The notes under the pieces: model-generated
Database searches by the model: none
What the model was told of the DNA's origin: nothing
Seen by the model: the letters and a program-made list of their open reading frames with translations, nothing else
Source: Ferrovibrio sp046297595
GTDB lineage: Bacteria; Pseudomonadota; Alphaproteobacteria; Ferrovibrionales; Ferrovibrionaceae
Direction of reading: 5' to 3'
DNA length: 64,000 nt
Assembly (NCBI RefSeq): GCF_046297595.1
Contig: NZ_JBKBHT010000001.1
Location: 496,001 to 560,000, forward strand
In this document: positions 38,147 through 46,074 of the stretch, in pieces
Numbering within the stretch: position 1 is the first letter of the stretch
How the letters are laid out: the number at the start of each line of letters is the position of its first letter
Translations under genes and position numbers: made by a program

Positions 38147-38971
38147 TCACTCTTTCGGCAGCAGCCGCTGCGGATCGAGCCGGACGTCGAACCAGTTCAC
38201 CCGCCAGTCCAGATGCGCGCCGGTCGCCCGTCCGGTGGCGCCGACGGTGCCGATCTTCTCGCCCTGCTTCACGCGCTGCCCCACCTTCACCGTCACACTC
38301 TGCAGGTGCGAATAGGCGGCATTGATGCCCATGCCATGGTCGATGATGACCGTGCCGCCGGTATAATAGAAATCCTTCTCTGCCAGCACCACTTCGCCAT
38401 CCGTACTGGCCAGCACCGGCGTGCCGGTGGGTGCGGCGATATCGATCCCGAAATGCGGCTGGCGCGGCTCGCCGTTCAGGATGCGCTGGCTGCCATAGAC
38501 GCCGCTGACGATACCTTTCACCGGCCAGATCCAGCCCTGCAGGAAATCCTGCCGCGGCGTGTTGCGCTGGCGCACCTCGGCGATCTTGGCGTTTTCACGC
38601 CGGATGCGCTCCAGCACGGCGGGCGGCGGCGTTACCTGGGCAGGCGGCAGGCCGTCGATCCGCTGGATATCATAGGTTCGCGCCGTCACCTGCAAAGCCA
38701 CCTGCTCGGCCTTGCCGCCACGCGTCACGGTCAAGGGCACCGAGGCCGGTTCGTCTCGGCCGAAGCCGAACACGAAACGCCCGTCGCCGGCCACCGATAC
38801 CATGCGTTCACCGAGTTTGATCTGCAGACCCGGTTCGGCCCGGCCGATCACCAGTCCACCCTGGCTGAAATCGCCCTGCCAGGTCAGGCCCGGCGGTGGT
38901 TCGTTCGCCAGAGCCCTGCCCTGCGCCATGCCGGCAAGCAGCAGCAGGCAGACCACCAGCCAGCGTTTCAT
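38147..38971 (-). CDS. Secreted M23-family metallopeptidase
   Basis: 274-residue periplasmic peptidoglycan-hydrolase-like protein. A signal peptide covers residues 1-22 (core LVVCLLLLAGMA). An N-terminal beta domain of about 110 residues precedes the M23 fold, which has PHFGIDIAAPTGTPV (HxxxD, zinc ligands), VIIDHGMGINAAYSHL and GAHLDWRVNWFDVRLDP. In classical M23 enzymes the last motif is HxH; here it reads HLD, so the third zinc ligand is Asp instead of His, or the protein is a non-catalytic activator like EnvC. The ATG overlaps the DUF2093 stop (ATGA). It ends against the acyltransferase gene. Confidence 0.88.
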   Translation of the reverse strand: MKRWLVVCLLLLAGMAQGRALANEPPPGLTWQGDFSQGGLVIGRAEPGLQIKLGERMVSVAGDGRFVFGFGRDEPASVPLTVTRGGKAEQVALQVTARTYDIQRIDGLPPAQVTPPPAVLERIRRENAKIAEVRQRNTPRQDFLQGWIWPVKGIVSGVYGSQRILNGEPRQPHFGIDIAAPTGTPVLASTDGEVVLAEKDFYYTGGTVIIDHGMGINAAYSHLQSVTVKVGQRVKQGEKIGTVGATGRATGAHLDWRVNWFDVRLDPQRLLPKE

Positions 38972-39189
38972 CCGCGTCGCACCGGATCGCGCAACAGGCC
39001 CTGAAGGGCAACGACCGCGTCGGCATAGGCCTCCTGACGATCTACGCTCCAGTACCGCAAATTGTTCAGTGGAATGCGCGCCTGCGTCACGGCGCAGAGC
39101 ACGTAGGACCCGGGAAACACGATGTCGAAGGCACCATGCCGGTAATACAGCTTGGCCTCGGTCTCGCGCGGCAACGGCGGCGTCTGCAT
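38968..39189 (-). CDS. DUF2093 domain protein, 73 aa
   Basis: Small protein of the DUF2093 family, restricted to alphaproteobacteria and of unknown function. Family features are AKLYYRHGAFDIVFPGSYV, the single Cys in CAVTQARIPLNNL and LRYWSVDRQEAYA. There is no signal peptide or membrane helix. In many genomes DUF2093 follows lpxK; here it sits between xseA and the M23 peptidase, overlapping both (TGATG upstream, ATGA downstream), and faces the lpxK unit. The link with envelope genes is thus kept although the order is changed. Confidence 0.88.
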   Translation of the reverse strand: MQTPPLPRETEAKLYYRHGAFDIVFPGSYVLCAVTQARIPLNNLRYWSVDRQEAYADAVVALQGLLRDPVRRG

Positions 39190-40643
39190 CAGAACAACTC
39201 CTCCTGGCCGGGCGGCTTGGCTGCCGCACCGGCGCCACGACGGGCCGGTGCCGCGCTGCCACCTTCAATGCGGGCCTGACGGCGGCCATCCTGCATCTCG
39301 ATGGTGACGGCGGCACCAGGTGTCATGCCGGCCGCCGATTTCAGCGCATGGCCATCGGCGCCATAGACCACGGCGAAACCACGCGACAGCACATTCCTGT
39401 AGGACAGGCTTTCCAGCAGCTTCGCCGGCTGGGCCAGGCGCTGGGCCGCATCGGCCTGGCGCTGGCGCAGGGCACGCAGCAGCCGCGCATCGGCATCCAG
39501 CAGCCGGCGGCGATAATCCGCCACTTCCCGCCGCAACAGAGCAGGCCGCAGTTTCGCGAATTTGGTTTCCATCTGGGCGCGCTGGGCCGCGACGCCGACG
39601 CGCAGGGCATGTTTCAGACGGTCGGACAAGTCGTCGAAACGCTGCCGCGCCATTTCCAACTGCTCGCGCGGGCCGCGCAGGCCACGCCCCAGGCCATCCA
39701 GATGCTGACGCTTCTCGCGGGCCAGCCGGGTGATGCCACGACGCAGACGTTCATCGAAGCTGGCGACGCTGGCAACCAGTTCCATGCGCACCGGCACCGC
39801 CATTTCCGCGGCCGCCGTGGGCGTCGGTGCGCGGCGGTCGGAGGCAAAATCAATCAGCGTGGTGTCGGTTTCATGACCCACGGCCGAGATCAGCGGAATA
39901 TCGGAACCCGCAGCAGCGCGCACAACGACTTCCTCGTTGAAAGCCATCAGGTCTTCCAGGCTGCCGCCCCCGCGCGCCACGATCAGCAGATCGGGGCGCG
40001 GCACCGTCCCATCTGCGGGCAAGGCATTGAAGCCGCGGATCGCCCTGGCCACCTGTTCGGCGGCGCCCTCGCCCTGCACCAGCACCGGCCAGACCAGCAC
40101 ATGGGTCGGGAACCGGTCAGCCAGACGATGCAGGATGTCGCGGATAACGGCGCCCGTGGGCGAGGTCACGACGCCGATCACGCGCGGCAGATAGGGTAGC
40201 GGGCGTTTACGTTCGGGCGCGAACAGGCCCTCAGCGGCCAGTTTCTGCTTACGCTGCTCCAGCAGGGCCATCAGGGCGCCCAGGCCGGCCAGTTCCATGC
40301 GCTCGACCACCATCTGGTATTTCGAGCGGCCGGGATAGCTGGTCAGCTTGCCCGAGCAGACCACTTCCATGCCGTCTTCCGGCTTCACGCCCAGCCGGGC
40401 GGCGCTGCCTTTCCAGCAGACGGCATCCAGCACCGAGTCGGCATCTTTCAGCGAGAAATACAGGTGCCCCGAGGCGGCCCGCTTGAAACCGGAAATCTCG
40501 CCCCGCACGCGCACCCAGCCGAAGGTCTCCTCGATGCTGCGCTTCAGGCGCAGCGACAGCTCGGTGACGCTGTATTCCGGCACGTTGCTGGGGGCCGGGC
40601 CGGCCGCCGCACCGCCGGCCTGAATCGGGCTCGAATCGCTCAT
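39189..40643 (-). CDS. xseA: Exodeoxyribonuclease VII large subunit
   Basis: 484-residue catalytic subunit of exonuclease VII, which degrades single-stranded DNA to oligonucleotides. The N-terminal OB-fold (about 20-120) includes TFGWVRVRGEISGFKRAASG and HLYFSLKDADSVLDAVCW. The catalytic domain has IGVVTSPTGAVIRDILHRL, LLIVARGGGSLEDLMAFNEE and ISAVGHETDTTLIDFASDRRAPTPTAAAE (core VGHETDTTLIDF). A long coiled-coil (about 300-420) and a C-terminal strand with NVLSRGFAVVY follow. The small subunit XseB is not in the window. The start MSDSSPIQAGG gives the normal length; the frame continues upstream without similarity. It is divergent from purD. Confidence 0.96.
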   Translation of the reverse strand: MSDSSPIQAGGAAAGPAPSNVPEYSVTELSLRLKRSIEETFGWVRVRGEISGFKRAASGHLYFSLKDADSVLDAVCWKGSAARLGVKPEDGMEVVCSGKLTSYPGRSKYQMVVERMELAGLGALMALLEQRKQKLAAEGLFAPERKRPLPYLPRVIGVVTSPTGAVIRDILHRLADRFPTHVLVWPVLVQGEGAAEQVARAIRGFNALPADGTVPRPDLLIVARGGGSLEDLMAFNEEVVVRAAAGSDIPLISAVGHETDTTLIDFASDRRAPTPTAAAEMAVPVRMELVASVASFDERLRRGITRLAREKRQHLDGLGRGLRGPREQLEMARQRFDDLSDRLKHALRVGVAAQRAQMETKFAKLRPALLRREVADYRRRLLDADARLLRALRQRQADAAQRLAQPAKLLESLSYRNVLSRGFAVVYGADGHALKSAAGMTPGAAVTIEMQDGRRQARIEGGSAAPARRGAGAAAKPPGQEELF

Positions 40644-40764
40644 TCCGGGAACCTTGAATCCATGGCCGGCATGATACAAAGATTGCCGCCGCCGCTCCAG
40701 CCGCCCCACCGGTAGGTCAGGGGCGCGGAGCGGCCAATTTCCTGTCATTTCCCTGGGTAAGCAT

Positions 40765-42033
40765 ATGAACCTTCTCGTTATCGGATCGGGCGGCCGCGAA
40801 CATGCCCTGTGCTGGGCATTGTCCGCCTCGCCGCTGGTGACCAAGCTGGTCTGCGCCCCGGGCAATCCTGGCATCGGCCAGGTGGCCAGACTGGCCCCGG
40901 TCAATCCAACCGATCTGGATGCCGTGCTGCAGCTCTGCCGTGACGAGCATATCGATTTCGTGGTGGTCGGCCCCGAGGCGCCGCTGGTGGCCGGCCTGGT
41001 CGACCATCTGGAAGCCGCTGGCTTTGCCTGTTTCGGCCCGACCAAATCCGCCGCCCGGCTGGAAGGTTCGAAGGGTTTCATGAAAGACCTCTGCGCCAAA
41101 TACGGCATCCCCACCGCCGCCTACGGCCGCTTCCACGATGCCGCCTCGGCGGAAGCCTTCATCCGCAAGCAGGGCGCGCCCATCGTGGTGAAGGCCGATG
41201 GCCTGGCCGCCGGCAAGGGCGTGACGGTCGCCATGACGCTGGATGAGGCTCTGGCCGCGAATACGGCACTGTTCACCGAGGCCGGCGCGGAAGTGGTGAT
41301 CGAGGAATTCCTCGACGGCGAGGAAGTCAGTTTCTTCGCCCTGGTCGATGGCAAGCATGCCCTGGCACTGGCCTCGGCGCAGGACCACAAGCGCGTCGGC
41401 GATGGCGATACTGGGCCGAATACGGGCGGCATGGGCGCCTATTCGCCTGCCCCGGCCCTGACCCCGGCCCTGCAGGCCGAGGTGATGGAAAAGATCATCA
41501 ACCCCACCGTGGCGGCCATGGCGGCCGAAGGGGCGCCGTTCAAGGGCGTGCTGTTTGCCGGCCTGATGCTGACAAAAGACGGCCCCAAGCTGCTGGAATA
41601 CAATACCCGCTTCGGCGATCCGGAATGCCAGACGCTGATGCTGCGCCTGAAATCCGACCTGCTGCCGGCCCTGATGGCATCGCGCGATGGCGTGCTGAAG
41701 GATTTCGACCTGCGTTGGCGCGACGATACCGCCCTCTGCGTCGTGATGGCCGCCGAGGGCTATCCCGGCGAGCCGCGCAAGGGTACCGTGATCGAAGGCC
41801 TTGATGCCGCTGCGGCCGAAGCCGATGTCCAGGTCTTCCATGCCGGCACGGCGCAGCGTGCCGATGGCGCCATCGTGGCCAATGGCGGACGCGTCCTGGG
41901 CATCTGCGCCTACGGCCCCAGCGTGAAGTCCGCCCAGCAGCGCGCCTATGCCGCTGTGGATAAGATCCGCTGGCCCGAGGGCTTCTGCCGCCGCGACATT
42001 GGCTGGCGCGCCGTGGCGCGCGAACAAAAATAA
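40765..42033 (+). CDS. purD: Phosphoribosylamine--glycine ligase
   Basis: 422-residue ATP-grasp enzyme for the second step of de novo purine synthesis (phosphoribosylamine plus glycine to GAR). It opens MNLLVIGSGGREHALCWAL. The ATP-grasp region has IVVKADGLAAGKGVTVAMTL and EVVIEEFLDGEEVSFFALVDG. The signature DHKRVGDGDTGPNTGGMGAYSP is complete, with its core at about residues 211-230, and LLEYNTRFGDPECQTLML carries the metal-binding Glu and Asn. The length is typical. It is a single gene divergent from xseA with a 121-bp spacer; no other purine genes are nearby. Confidence 0.97.
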   Translation: MNLLVIGSGGREHALCWALSASPLVTKLVCAPGNPGIGQVARLAPVNPTDLDAVLQLCRDEHIDFVVVGPEAPLVAGLVDHLEAAGFACFGPTKSAARLEGSKGFMKDLCAKYGIPTAAYGRFHDAASAEAFIRKQGAPIVVKADGLAAGKGVTVAMTLDEALAANTALFTEAGAEVVIEEFLDGEEVSFFALVDGKHALALASAQDHKRVGDGDTGPNTGGMGAYSPAPALTPALQAEVMEKIINPTVAAMAAEGAPFKGVLFAGLMLTKDGPKLLEYNTRFGDPECQTLMLRLKSDLLPALMASRDGVLKDFDLRWRDDTALCVVMAAEGYPGEPRKGTVIEGLDAAAAEADVQVFHAGTAQRADGAIVANGGRVLGICAYGPSVKSAQQRAYAAVDKIRWPEGFCRRDIGWRAVAREQK

Positions 42034-42161
42034 CAACCGCACACAGGCAATCTGCGACCCGCCCCGCCTGCCGGGAGCGGTTGCGCCGCCCTGCGTCGCT
42101 TGGCTATCGTATCCGGGAGCGCTGTCGTATCCGGCGCTCCAAGACACGGGGAAACGATAGC

Positions 42162-43226
42162 ATGAGTGATCAGGATCGCTTCGCGGGCACCATGCCGGTG
42201 CAGGAGCGCCACAAATTCGACGAAGCCGCTCTGGAACGCTGGCTGAAAGAGAACGTGCCCGACTATCGCGGTCCGCTGACCGTGCAGCAGTTCAAGGGCG
42301 GGCAGTCGAACCCCACTTTCATGCTGATCACGCCGACGAAGAAATACGTGCTGCGCCGCAAGCCGCCAGGCAAGCTGTTGCCCTCGGCTCATGCCGTCGA
42401 CCGCGAATACCGCGTCATCACCGCGCTCGGCCAGACCGACGTGCCGGTTGCCCGCACCTATGGCCTGTGCGAGGACGATGGCGTGATCGGCACCGCCTTC
42501 TACGTGATGGATTGCGTGGAAGGCCGCATCTTCTGGGACCAGCGCCTGCCTGGTATGAACCGCGACGAGCGGGCCGGCATCTTCGATGCCATGAACCGCA
42601 CCATCGCAGCGCTGCATCAGGTGGATTATAGCGCCATCGGCCTGGGCGATTACGGCAAGCCGGGCGATTATTTCGCCCGCCAGATCAACCGCTGGAGCAA
42701 ACAATACAAAGCGTCCGAGACGGAAGAAATTCCGGCCATGGACAAGCTGATCGAGTGGCTGCCGGCCAATATTCCGCCCGGCGACGAGACCAGCATCGTG
42801 CATGGCGATTACCGGATGGATAACATGATTTTCCATCCGACCGAGCCGCGCGTGATCGCGGTGCTGGACTGGGAATTGTCCACGCTGGGCCACCCGCTGG
42901 GCGATTTCACCTACCACCTGATGTCGTGGCGGCTGGCGCCGGAAACCTTCCGTGGCCTGGCCGGGGTCGATTTTGCCGCCCTCGGCATCCCTAACGAGCA
43001 GGACTACATCGCCGCCTATTGCCGGCGCACCGGCCGTGACGGCATTCCCCATCTGGAATTCTACATGGCCTATAACATGTTCCGCATTGCCGGCATCCTG
43101 CAGGGCATCATGGGACGGGTGAAGGACGGCACGGCCGCCAGCCAGCATGCGATTGAATCGGGCAAGCGCGCCCGACCGATCGCCGAGCAGGCCTGGGCGG
43201 TGGTCGAGAAGATGACGGGGGGCTGA
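42162..43226 (+). CDS. ACAD10/11-type phosphotransferase (APH fold), catalytically intact
   Basis: 354-residue kinase-like protein of the aminoglycoside-phosphotransferase family, of the subfamily fused to acyl-CoA dehydrogenase in eukaryotic ACAD10 and ACAD11. It has FKGGQSNPTFML, the nucleotide-binding Lys segment YVLRRKPPGKLLPSAHAVDR, the matching Glu in REYRVI, the Brenner motif VHGDYRMDN (catalytic Asp216, Asn221) and the metal-binding Asp236 in AVLDWELSTLGHPLGD. All catalytic residues are present. The subfamily is linked to phosphorylating hydroxylated acyl-CoAs; the bacterial relative LvaA acts on 4-hydroxyvaleryl-CoA. The substrate here is inferred. It lies 6 bp before a divergent paralogue. 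The start MSDQDRF has GGGGAAACG upstream. Confidence 0.9.
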   Translation: MSDQDRFAGTMPVQERHKFDEAALERWLKENVPDYRGPLTVQQFKGGQSNPTFMLITPTKKYVLRRKPPGKLLPSAHAVDREYRVITALGQTDVPVARTYGLCEDDGVIGTAFYVMDCVEGRIFWDQRLPGMNRDERAGIFDAMNRTIAALHQVDYSAIGLGDYGKPGDYFARQINRWSKQYKASETEEIPAMDKLIEWLPANIPPGDETSIVHGDYRMDNMIFHPTEPRVIAVLDWELSTLGHPLGDFTYHLMSWRLAPETFRGLAGVDFAALGIPNEQDYIAAYCRRTGRDGIPHLEFYMAYNMFRIAGILQGIMGRVKDGTAASQHAIESGKRARPIAEQAWAVVEKMTGG

Positions 43227-43232
43227 ACAGGC

Positions 43233-44300
43233 ATGACGGCCGTCGATCTGACCCCCGTACAACCGCAGCACCGGTTCGACGAGGCCAAGTTGACGGCGTA
43301 TCTGCAACGCCATCTGCCCGATTTCAAAGCCCCGCTGACCATCCAGCAATTCAAGGGGCCGACCGCCAGCCCCGCCTTCCTGCTGCATATGCCCGGCCGC
43401 AACATGGTGCTGCGCAAGCGCAGCCAGCCCAAGAAGGGCTCCACCATGGCGGAATCCATCGAGCGCGATTTCGGCCTGCTGCGCGCCCTGCATGTCGCCG
43501 GGCTTCCGGTCGGCGTGCCGCAACTGGCCTGTACCGACGAAACGGTGATCGGCACACCCTTTTACCTGCTCGACTTTGTGCCCGGCCGGCAGTTCCGCGA
43601 TCCCAACCTGCCGGGCATGGATTCCAAGCAGCGTCAGGCCCATTACGATGCGATGGCCGCCACAATGGCCGGCATCCATGCATTGGCGCCGACGGCCACT
43701 GGCCTGCCGATGAATGGTGGCGGATTGGATTACCTGAACCGCCAGATCGCCACGTTGTGCGAGCAGTATCGCGCCAACCGCACCGAAGAGATCGGCGCGA
43801 TGGAACGCCTGCTCGACTGGTTGCCGGCCTATGTGCCAACCGACGACCTGACCTCACTGATGCATGGCAACCTGCGTCTGGAGAATCTTGTTTTCCACCC
43901 CAGCGAGCCGCGCATCGTGGCCATCCTGGACTGGGACCTGGCGCTGATCGGCCATCCGCTTGCCGACCTCGCCATCAACTGCATGCCTTATCGCGTCACC
44001 ATTCCCGGCATGGGCAGCCTGCAAGGCACGGATTTCATCGAAACCGGCATCCCGGGTGAACCGGACTACATCGCCAGCTATTGCCGCCACAGCTCTTGGC
44101 CGGCGATTCGCGACAACGGCATTGCACACTGGAATTTCTATCTTGCTTTCGCGCTGTTCCGGGTCGCCGTGATGGCGCAGGGCATCGTCAAGCGCGGCAT
44201 GGCCAGCGGCAATGCCTCGGCCACCCTGAAAGCCTACAGCGCGGTGATGCGGTCCGTAGCCAACCAGGCCTGGAATTTGGTGGATGGTGGGGATGACTGA
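43233..44300 (+). CDS. ACAD10/11-type phosphotransferase paralogue, probable pseudokinase
   Basis: 355-residue paralogue of the preceding gene, aligning along its whole length. The Brenner motif reads MHGNLRLEN: the catalytic-base Asp is replaced by Asn213 (codon AAC at 43869-43871), while His211, Asn218 and the metal-binding Asp233 (ILDWDLALIGHPLAD) remain. The conserved Glu of the nucleotide-binding lobe is also changed to Asp (ERDFGLL against DREYRVI), and the KPPGKLLPSAHAVDR segment is rearranged. This pattern predicts weak or absent kinase activity with ATP binding perhaps kept, as in a regulatory or scaffolding partner. The frame is intact and codon use is like its neighbour, so it is under selection. 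A terminator follows. Confidence 0.88.
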   Translation: MTAVDLTPVQPQHRFDEAKLTAYLQRHLPDFKAPLTIQQFKGPTASPAFLLHMPGRNMVLRKRSQPKKGSTMAESIERDFGLLRALHVAGLPVGVPQLACTDETVIGTPFYLLDFVPGRQFRDPNLPGMDSKQRQAHYDAMAATMAGIHALAPTATGLPMNGGGLDYLNRQIATLCEQYRANRTEEIGAMERLLDWLPAYVPTDDLTSLMHGNLRLENLVFHPSEPRIVAILDWDLALIGHPLADLAINCMPYRVTIPGMGSLQGTDFIETGIPGEPDYIASYCRHSSWPAIRDNGIAHWNFYLAFALFRVAVMAQGIVKRGMASGNASATLKAYSAVMRSVANQAWNLVDGGDD

Positions 44301-44322
44301 GAAGTGGAGTGTCAGGCCATAA

Positions 44323-44348
44323 AAAAGGGCGCCACACGGCGCCCTTTT
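44323..44348. terminator. Bidirectional intrinsic terminator after the phosphotransferase pair
   Basis: An 11-bp perfect stem (44323-44333 with 44338-44348) and ACAC loop, with A-run on the left and T-run on the right. It lies 22 bp after the second kinase and 35 bp from the convergent PRC-barrel gene, serving both. Confidence 0.9.
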
Positions 44349-44383
44349 CGTTTATGCATGACCCTCGCCAATGCGGAGATCGT

Positions 44384-44740
44384 TCAGATCCAGAACGGGG
44401 GCACGCCGTAATAGTCGTGCACCTTGCGGCCCCAGACCTCGTCTTCCCAGTTCAGCCGCTCGTCGGCGCCATAGCTTGGCGCCGATTCCAAGGTTTTCTT
44501 GTCGAGATTCACGACATAGCCGCCCTGTTTCTCGTCATATTTCAGCATGCCCCAGGGCAACGGGTGATGACGGTCGCCTATGCCAAGAAAGCCGCCGAAC
44601 GACATATCGGCATAGGCAACCTTGCCGCTGAGCTTGTCGATCATCACATTGTTGATGGACCCCAGTTTATCGCCGGTCGGATTGTAAACGGTGGTCCCCT
44701 CCACCTTGTCGGCGGAAATCAGGCGTTCTCTGCTTTGCAT
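44384..44740 (-). CDS. PRC-barrel domain protein
   Basis: 118-residue cytoplasmic protein with a single PRC-barrel: ISADKVEGTTVYNPTGDKLG, INNVMIDKLSGKVAYADMSFGGFLG (core GKVAYADMSFGGFLG), and PLPWGMLKYDEKQGGYVVN, all classic for the family. PRC-barrels occur in photosynthetic reaction centre H subunits, in RimM and in many small stress proteins; this one is of the last type, with unknown partners. GGAGG 5 nt before the ATG at 44740 fixes the start. An EcfG-type promoter on the same strand (44823-44847) points to control by the general stress sigma factor encoded 0.8 kb away. Confidence 0.9.
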   Translation of the reverse strand: MQSRERLISADKVEGTTVYNPTGDKLGSINNVMIDKLSGKVAYADMSFGGFLGIGDRHHPLPWGMLKYDEKQGGYVVNLDKKTLESAPSYGADERLNWEDEVWGRKVHDYYGVPPFWI

Positions 44741-45063
44741 TCTGTCCTCCATGATATTTGATATCACGCGCTCTGCGCCGTGGGCCCACCGCCACGCGTC
44801 ACAGGCGTCGCATGCAAATATCAACGTCATGTCAGACGCTTGGTTCCTGCCCGCAGAAATTCGCCCTTAACGGCAAACTGCGATTTTTGGGATATAGCCT
44901 GTGCAACGGCGACGGAACCATTGCCGGCCGCTGCTATTCTTCCAATGGCGTCTGGGAGATTTGATCTGGATCACCCCACAAGGCGCCGGTATTCTGGTAC
45001 CCAGCCATGGTCGAGTGACATGGCGCCATTGCAAGCGGGCGAAATCGCCAAGTCGGGGTTTCG
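44741..45063. other. Divergent intergenic region (323 bp) of the stress locus
   Basis: This is the only gene-free gap above 300 bases. It separates the PRC-barrel gene from the small NepR-like gene. It holds a good EcfG promoter for the PRC-barrel gene and, on the plus strand at 44914-44919, a GGAACC element followed after 15 bp by TATT where CGTT would be expected, a possible weaker promoter for the NepR-like gene. I see no convincing coding sequence or structured RNA in it. Confidence 0.6.
44823..44847 (-). promoter_or_regulatory. EcfG (general stress sigma) promoter of the PRC-barrel gene
   Basis: On the minus strand GGAAC (44847-44843) is followed after exactly 16 bp by CGTT (44826-44823), matching the alphaproteobacterial EcfG consensus GGAAC-N16/17-CGTT; the base after GGAAC is C, also preferred. 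The PRC-barrel start codon lies about 80 bp downstream. An EcfG-like sigma gene 0.7 kb away makes a chance match less likely. Confidence 0.72.
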
Positions 45064-45345
45064 ATGTCGAAAAAACAGCGCAACAAGGACACGCGGCCAG
45101 CCGCATCAGCGGTTATTGGTGACGGCGCTATCGATGCCAGCGCATCGGCTGTTCTGCGAAACCCGCCCGTGGACGGAAAACCCGCCGCCAAACCAAAATC
45201 TGCCGCGAAACAAAAGTCCGCCAGCAAGCAGAAGCAGGATGCTTTTTCCATCTGGCTCGACCGTGCCCTCCCGCGATTGCAGGATCGGCTGGCCGAGACT
45301 GTGAGCATTGATGTCACAGCCGCATCTGACAAATTAAAGATCTGA
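45064..45345 (+). CDS. Small basic protein, possible NepR-like anti-sigma factor
   Basis: 93-residue protein. Residues 1-60 are disordered and rich in Lys, Ala and Pro, with repeated KPKSAAKQKSASKQK. The C-terminal part IWLDRALPRLQDRLAET (about 63-79) followed by a Val/Ile-Asp segment resembles the first helix and the EPVP segment of NepR anti-sigma factors, but the match is loose and the EPVP core is not conserved. Its position directly upstream of the EcfG-like sigma gene, on the same strand, is where NepR is usually found. No PhyR response regulator is in the window. The function is thus suggested mainly by context. Alternatively it is an unrelated nucleoid-associated-like peptide. Confidence 0.5.
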   Translation: MSKKQRNKDTRPAASAVIGDGAIDASASAVLRNPPVDGKPAAKPKSAAKQKSASKQKQDAFSIWLDRALPRLQDRLAETVSIDVTAASDKLKI

Positions 45346-45390
45346 TTTAATTAGGTAATTACTGCTGCTGCGGCGCATTGATGTCGCAGC
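45305..45390 (+). repeat. Pair of 16-bp direct repeats, 70 bp apart
   Basis: GCATTGATGTCACAGC (45305-45320, inside the end of the NepR-like gene) and GCATTGATGTCGCAGC (45375-45390, in the spacer before the sigma gene) differ by one base and lie exactly 70 bp apart. Between them is a TAATTA pair (45348-45353 and 45356-45361). They may be paired binding sites controlling the sigma gene or the trace of a local duplication. Confidence 0.4.
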
Positions 45391-45528
45391 TTTATCACAG
45401 CCTGCCCCGGCTTTGTCGCTGGCCCGTTCGGCCCCCCATGGCCATGCTCGGGACACAGACGACGAGACGTTGCTCCAGAACTTTTTCCCCCATCGATTCC
45501 CGTTCCATTAATGAAGAGGACCATCCCC

Positions 45529-46074
45529 ATGACCGATAGCATTCACGGCCTTCTGATGGAGACGCTGCCCTCGCTCAAAGCTTTCTCCGTCATGCTCACC
45601 CGCGACCGCCATTGGGCAGAGGATCTGACGCAGGAAACCGTTCTGCGCGTACTGGCCAAGTCAGACCAGTTCCAGCCCGGCACCAATTTCAAGGCATGGG
45701 CCTTCACCATCATGCGCAACCAGCATATCGACCAGGCGCGCCGCCGCCGCCGCGAAGCCACGACCTTCGGCGATTCGGAGGCGATCGAGAACCTGATGGC
45801 AGTGAAGGCGCCGCAGGAAGACAAGCTGGTGCTGGATGAATTGCTGCAGGCGGTCAACCGCCTGAACCCGGCCCAGCGCGAGGTGCTGGTCTTGGTGGTC
45901 GGCAACGGCCTGTCTTATGAGGAAACCGCGAAGATCTGTGGCTGTCCGATCGGGACGATCCGCAGCCGCCTGGCGCGGGCGCGCCAGGAGCTTGAGCGGA
46001 TGATGCTGGGTGAGGTTGCAACCGACCAGCGTCCGGCCTCGCGGTCCGAACGGCTAGCCGAGTTGCACCACTGA
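45529..46074 (+). CDS. EcfG-like ECF sigma factor
   Basis: 181-residue sigma-70-family factor of the ECF type. Region 2 has FSVMLTRDRHWAEDLTQETV and GTNFKAWAFTIMRNQHID, and region 4 has LNPAQREVLVLVVGNGLSYEETAKICGCPIGTIRSRLARAR (core SYEETAKICGCPIGTIRSRL). These blocks match EcfG general-stress sigma factors of alphaproteobacteria, which are released when PhyR binds NepR. The start at 45529 is preferred since AGAGGA lies 8-9 nt upstream; an ATG six codons earlier is possible. The likely anti-sigma gene lies just upstream and one probable target (PRC-barrel) beyond it. It ends against the convergent peptidase gene. Confidence 0.85.
   Translation: MTDSIHGLLMETLPSLKAFSVMLTRDRHWAEDLTQETVLRVLAKSDQFQPGTNFKAWAFTIMRNQHIDQARRRRREATTFGDSEAIENLMAVKAPQEDKLVLDELLQAVNRLNPAQREVLVLVVGNGLSYEETAKICGCPIGTIRSRLARARQELERMMLGEVATDQRPASRSERLAELHH

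Noticed and set aside
39189..41114. N-terminal extension of xseA to 41114
   Set aside because: It would run through the divergent purD promoter and start; the ATG at 40643 gives the normal length.
40717..42147. 476-codon minus-strand frame
   Set aside because: Antisense to purD, whose signature motifs are complete.
42034..42161. Repeated TCGTATCCGG motif and partial hairpin upstream of the first kinase
   Set aside because: Only two 10-bp copies in GC-rich spacer; likely chance, with no terminator features.
41946..43679. 577-codon minus-strand frame
   Set aside because: Antisense to the tail of purD and the two kinases, with no recognisable domain.
44914..44940. Second EcfG promoter for the NepR-like gene
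   Set aside because: The GGAACC element is good, but the -10 position reads TATT, not CGTT; too weak to list as a promoter.
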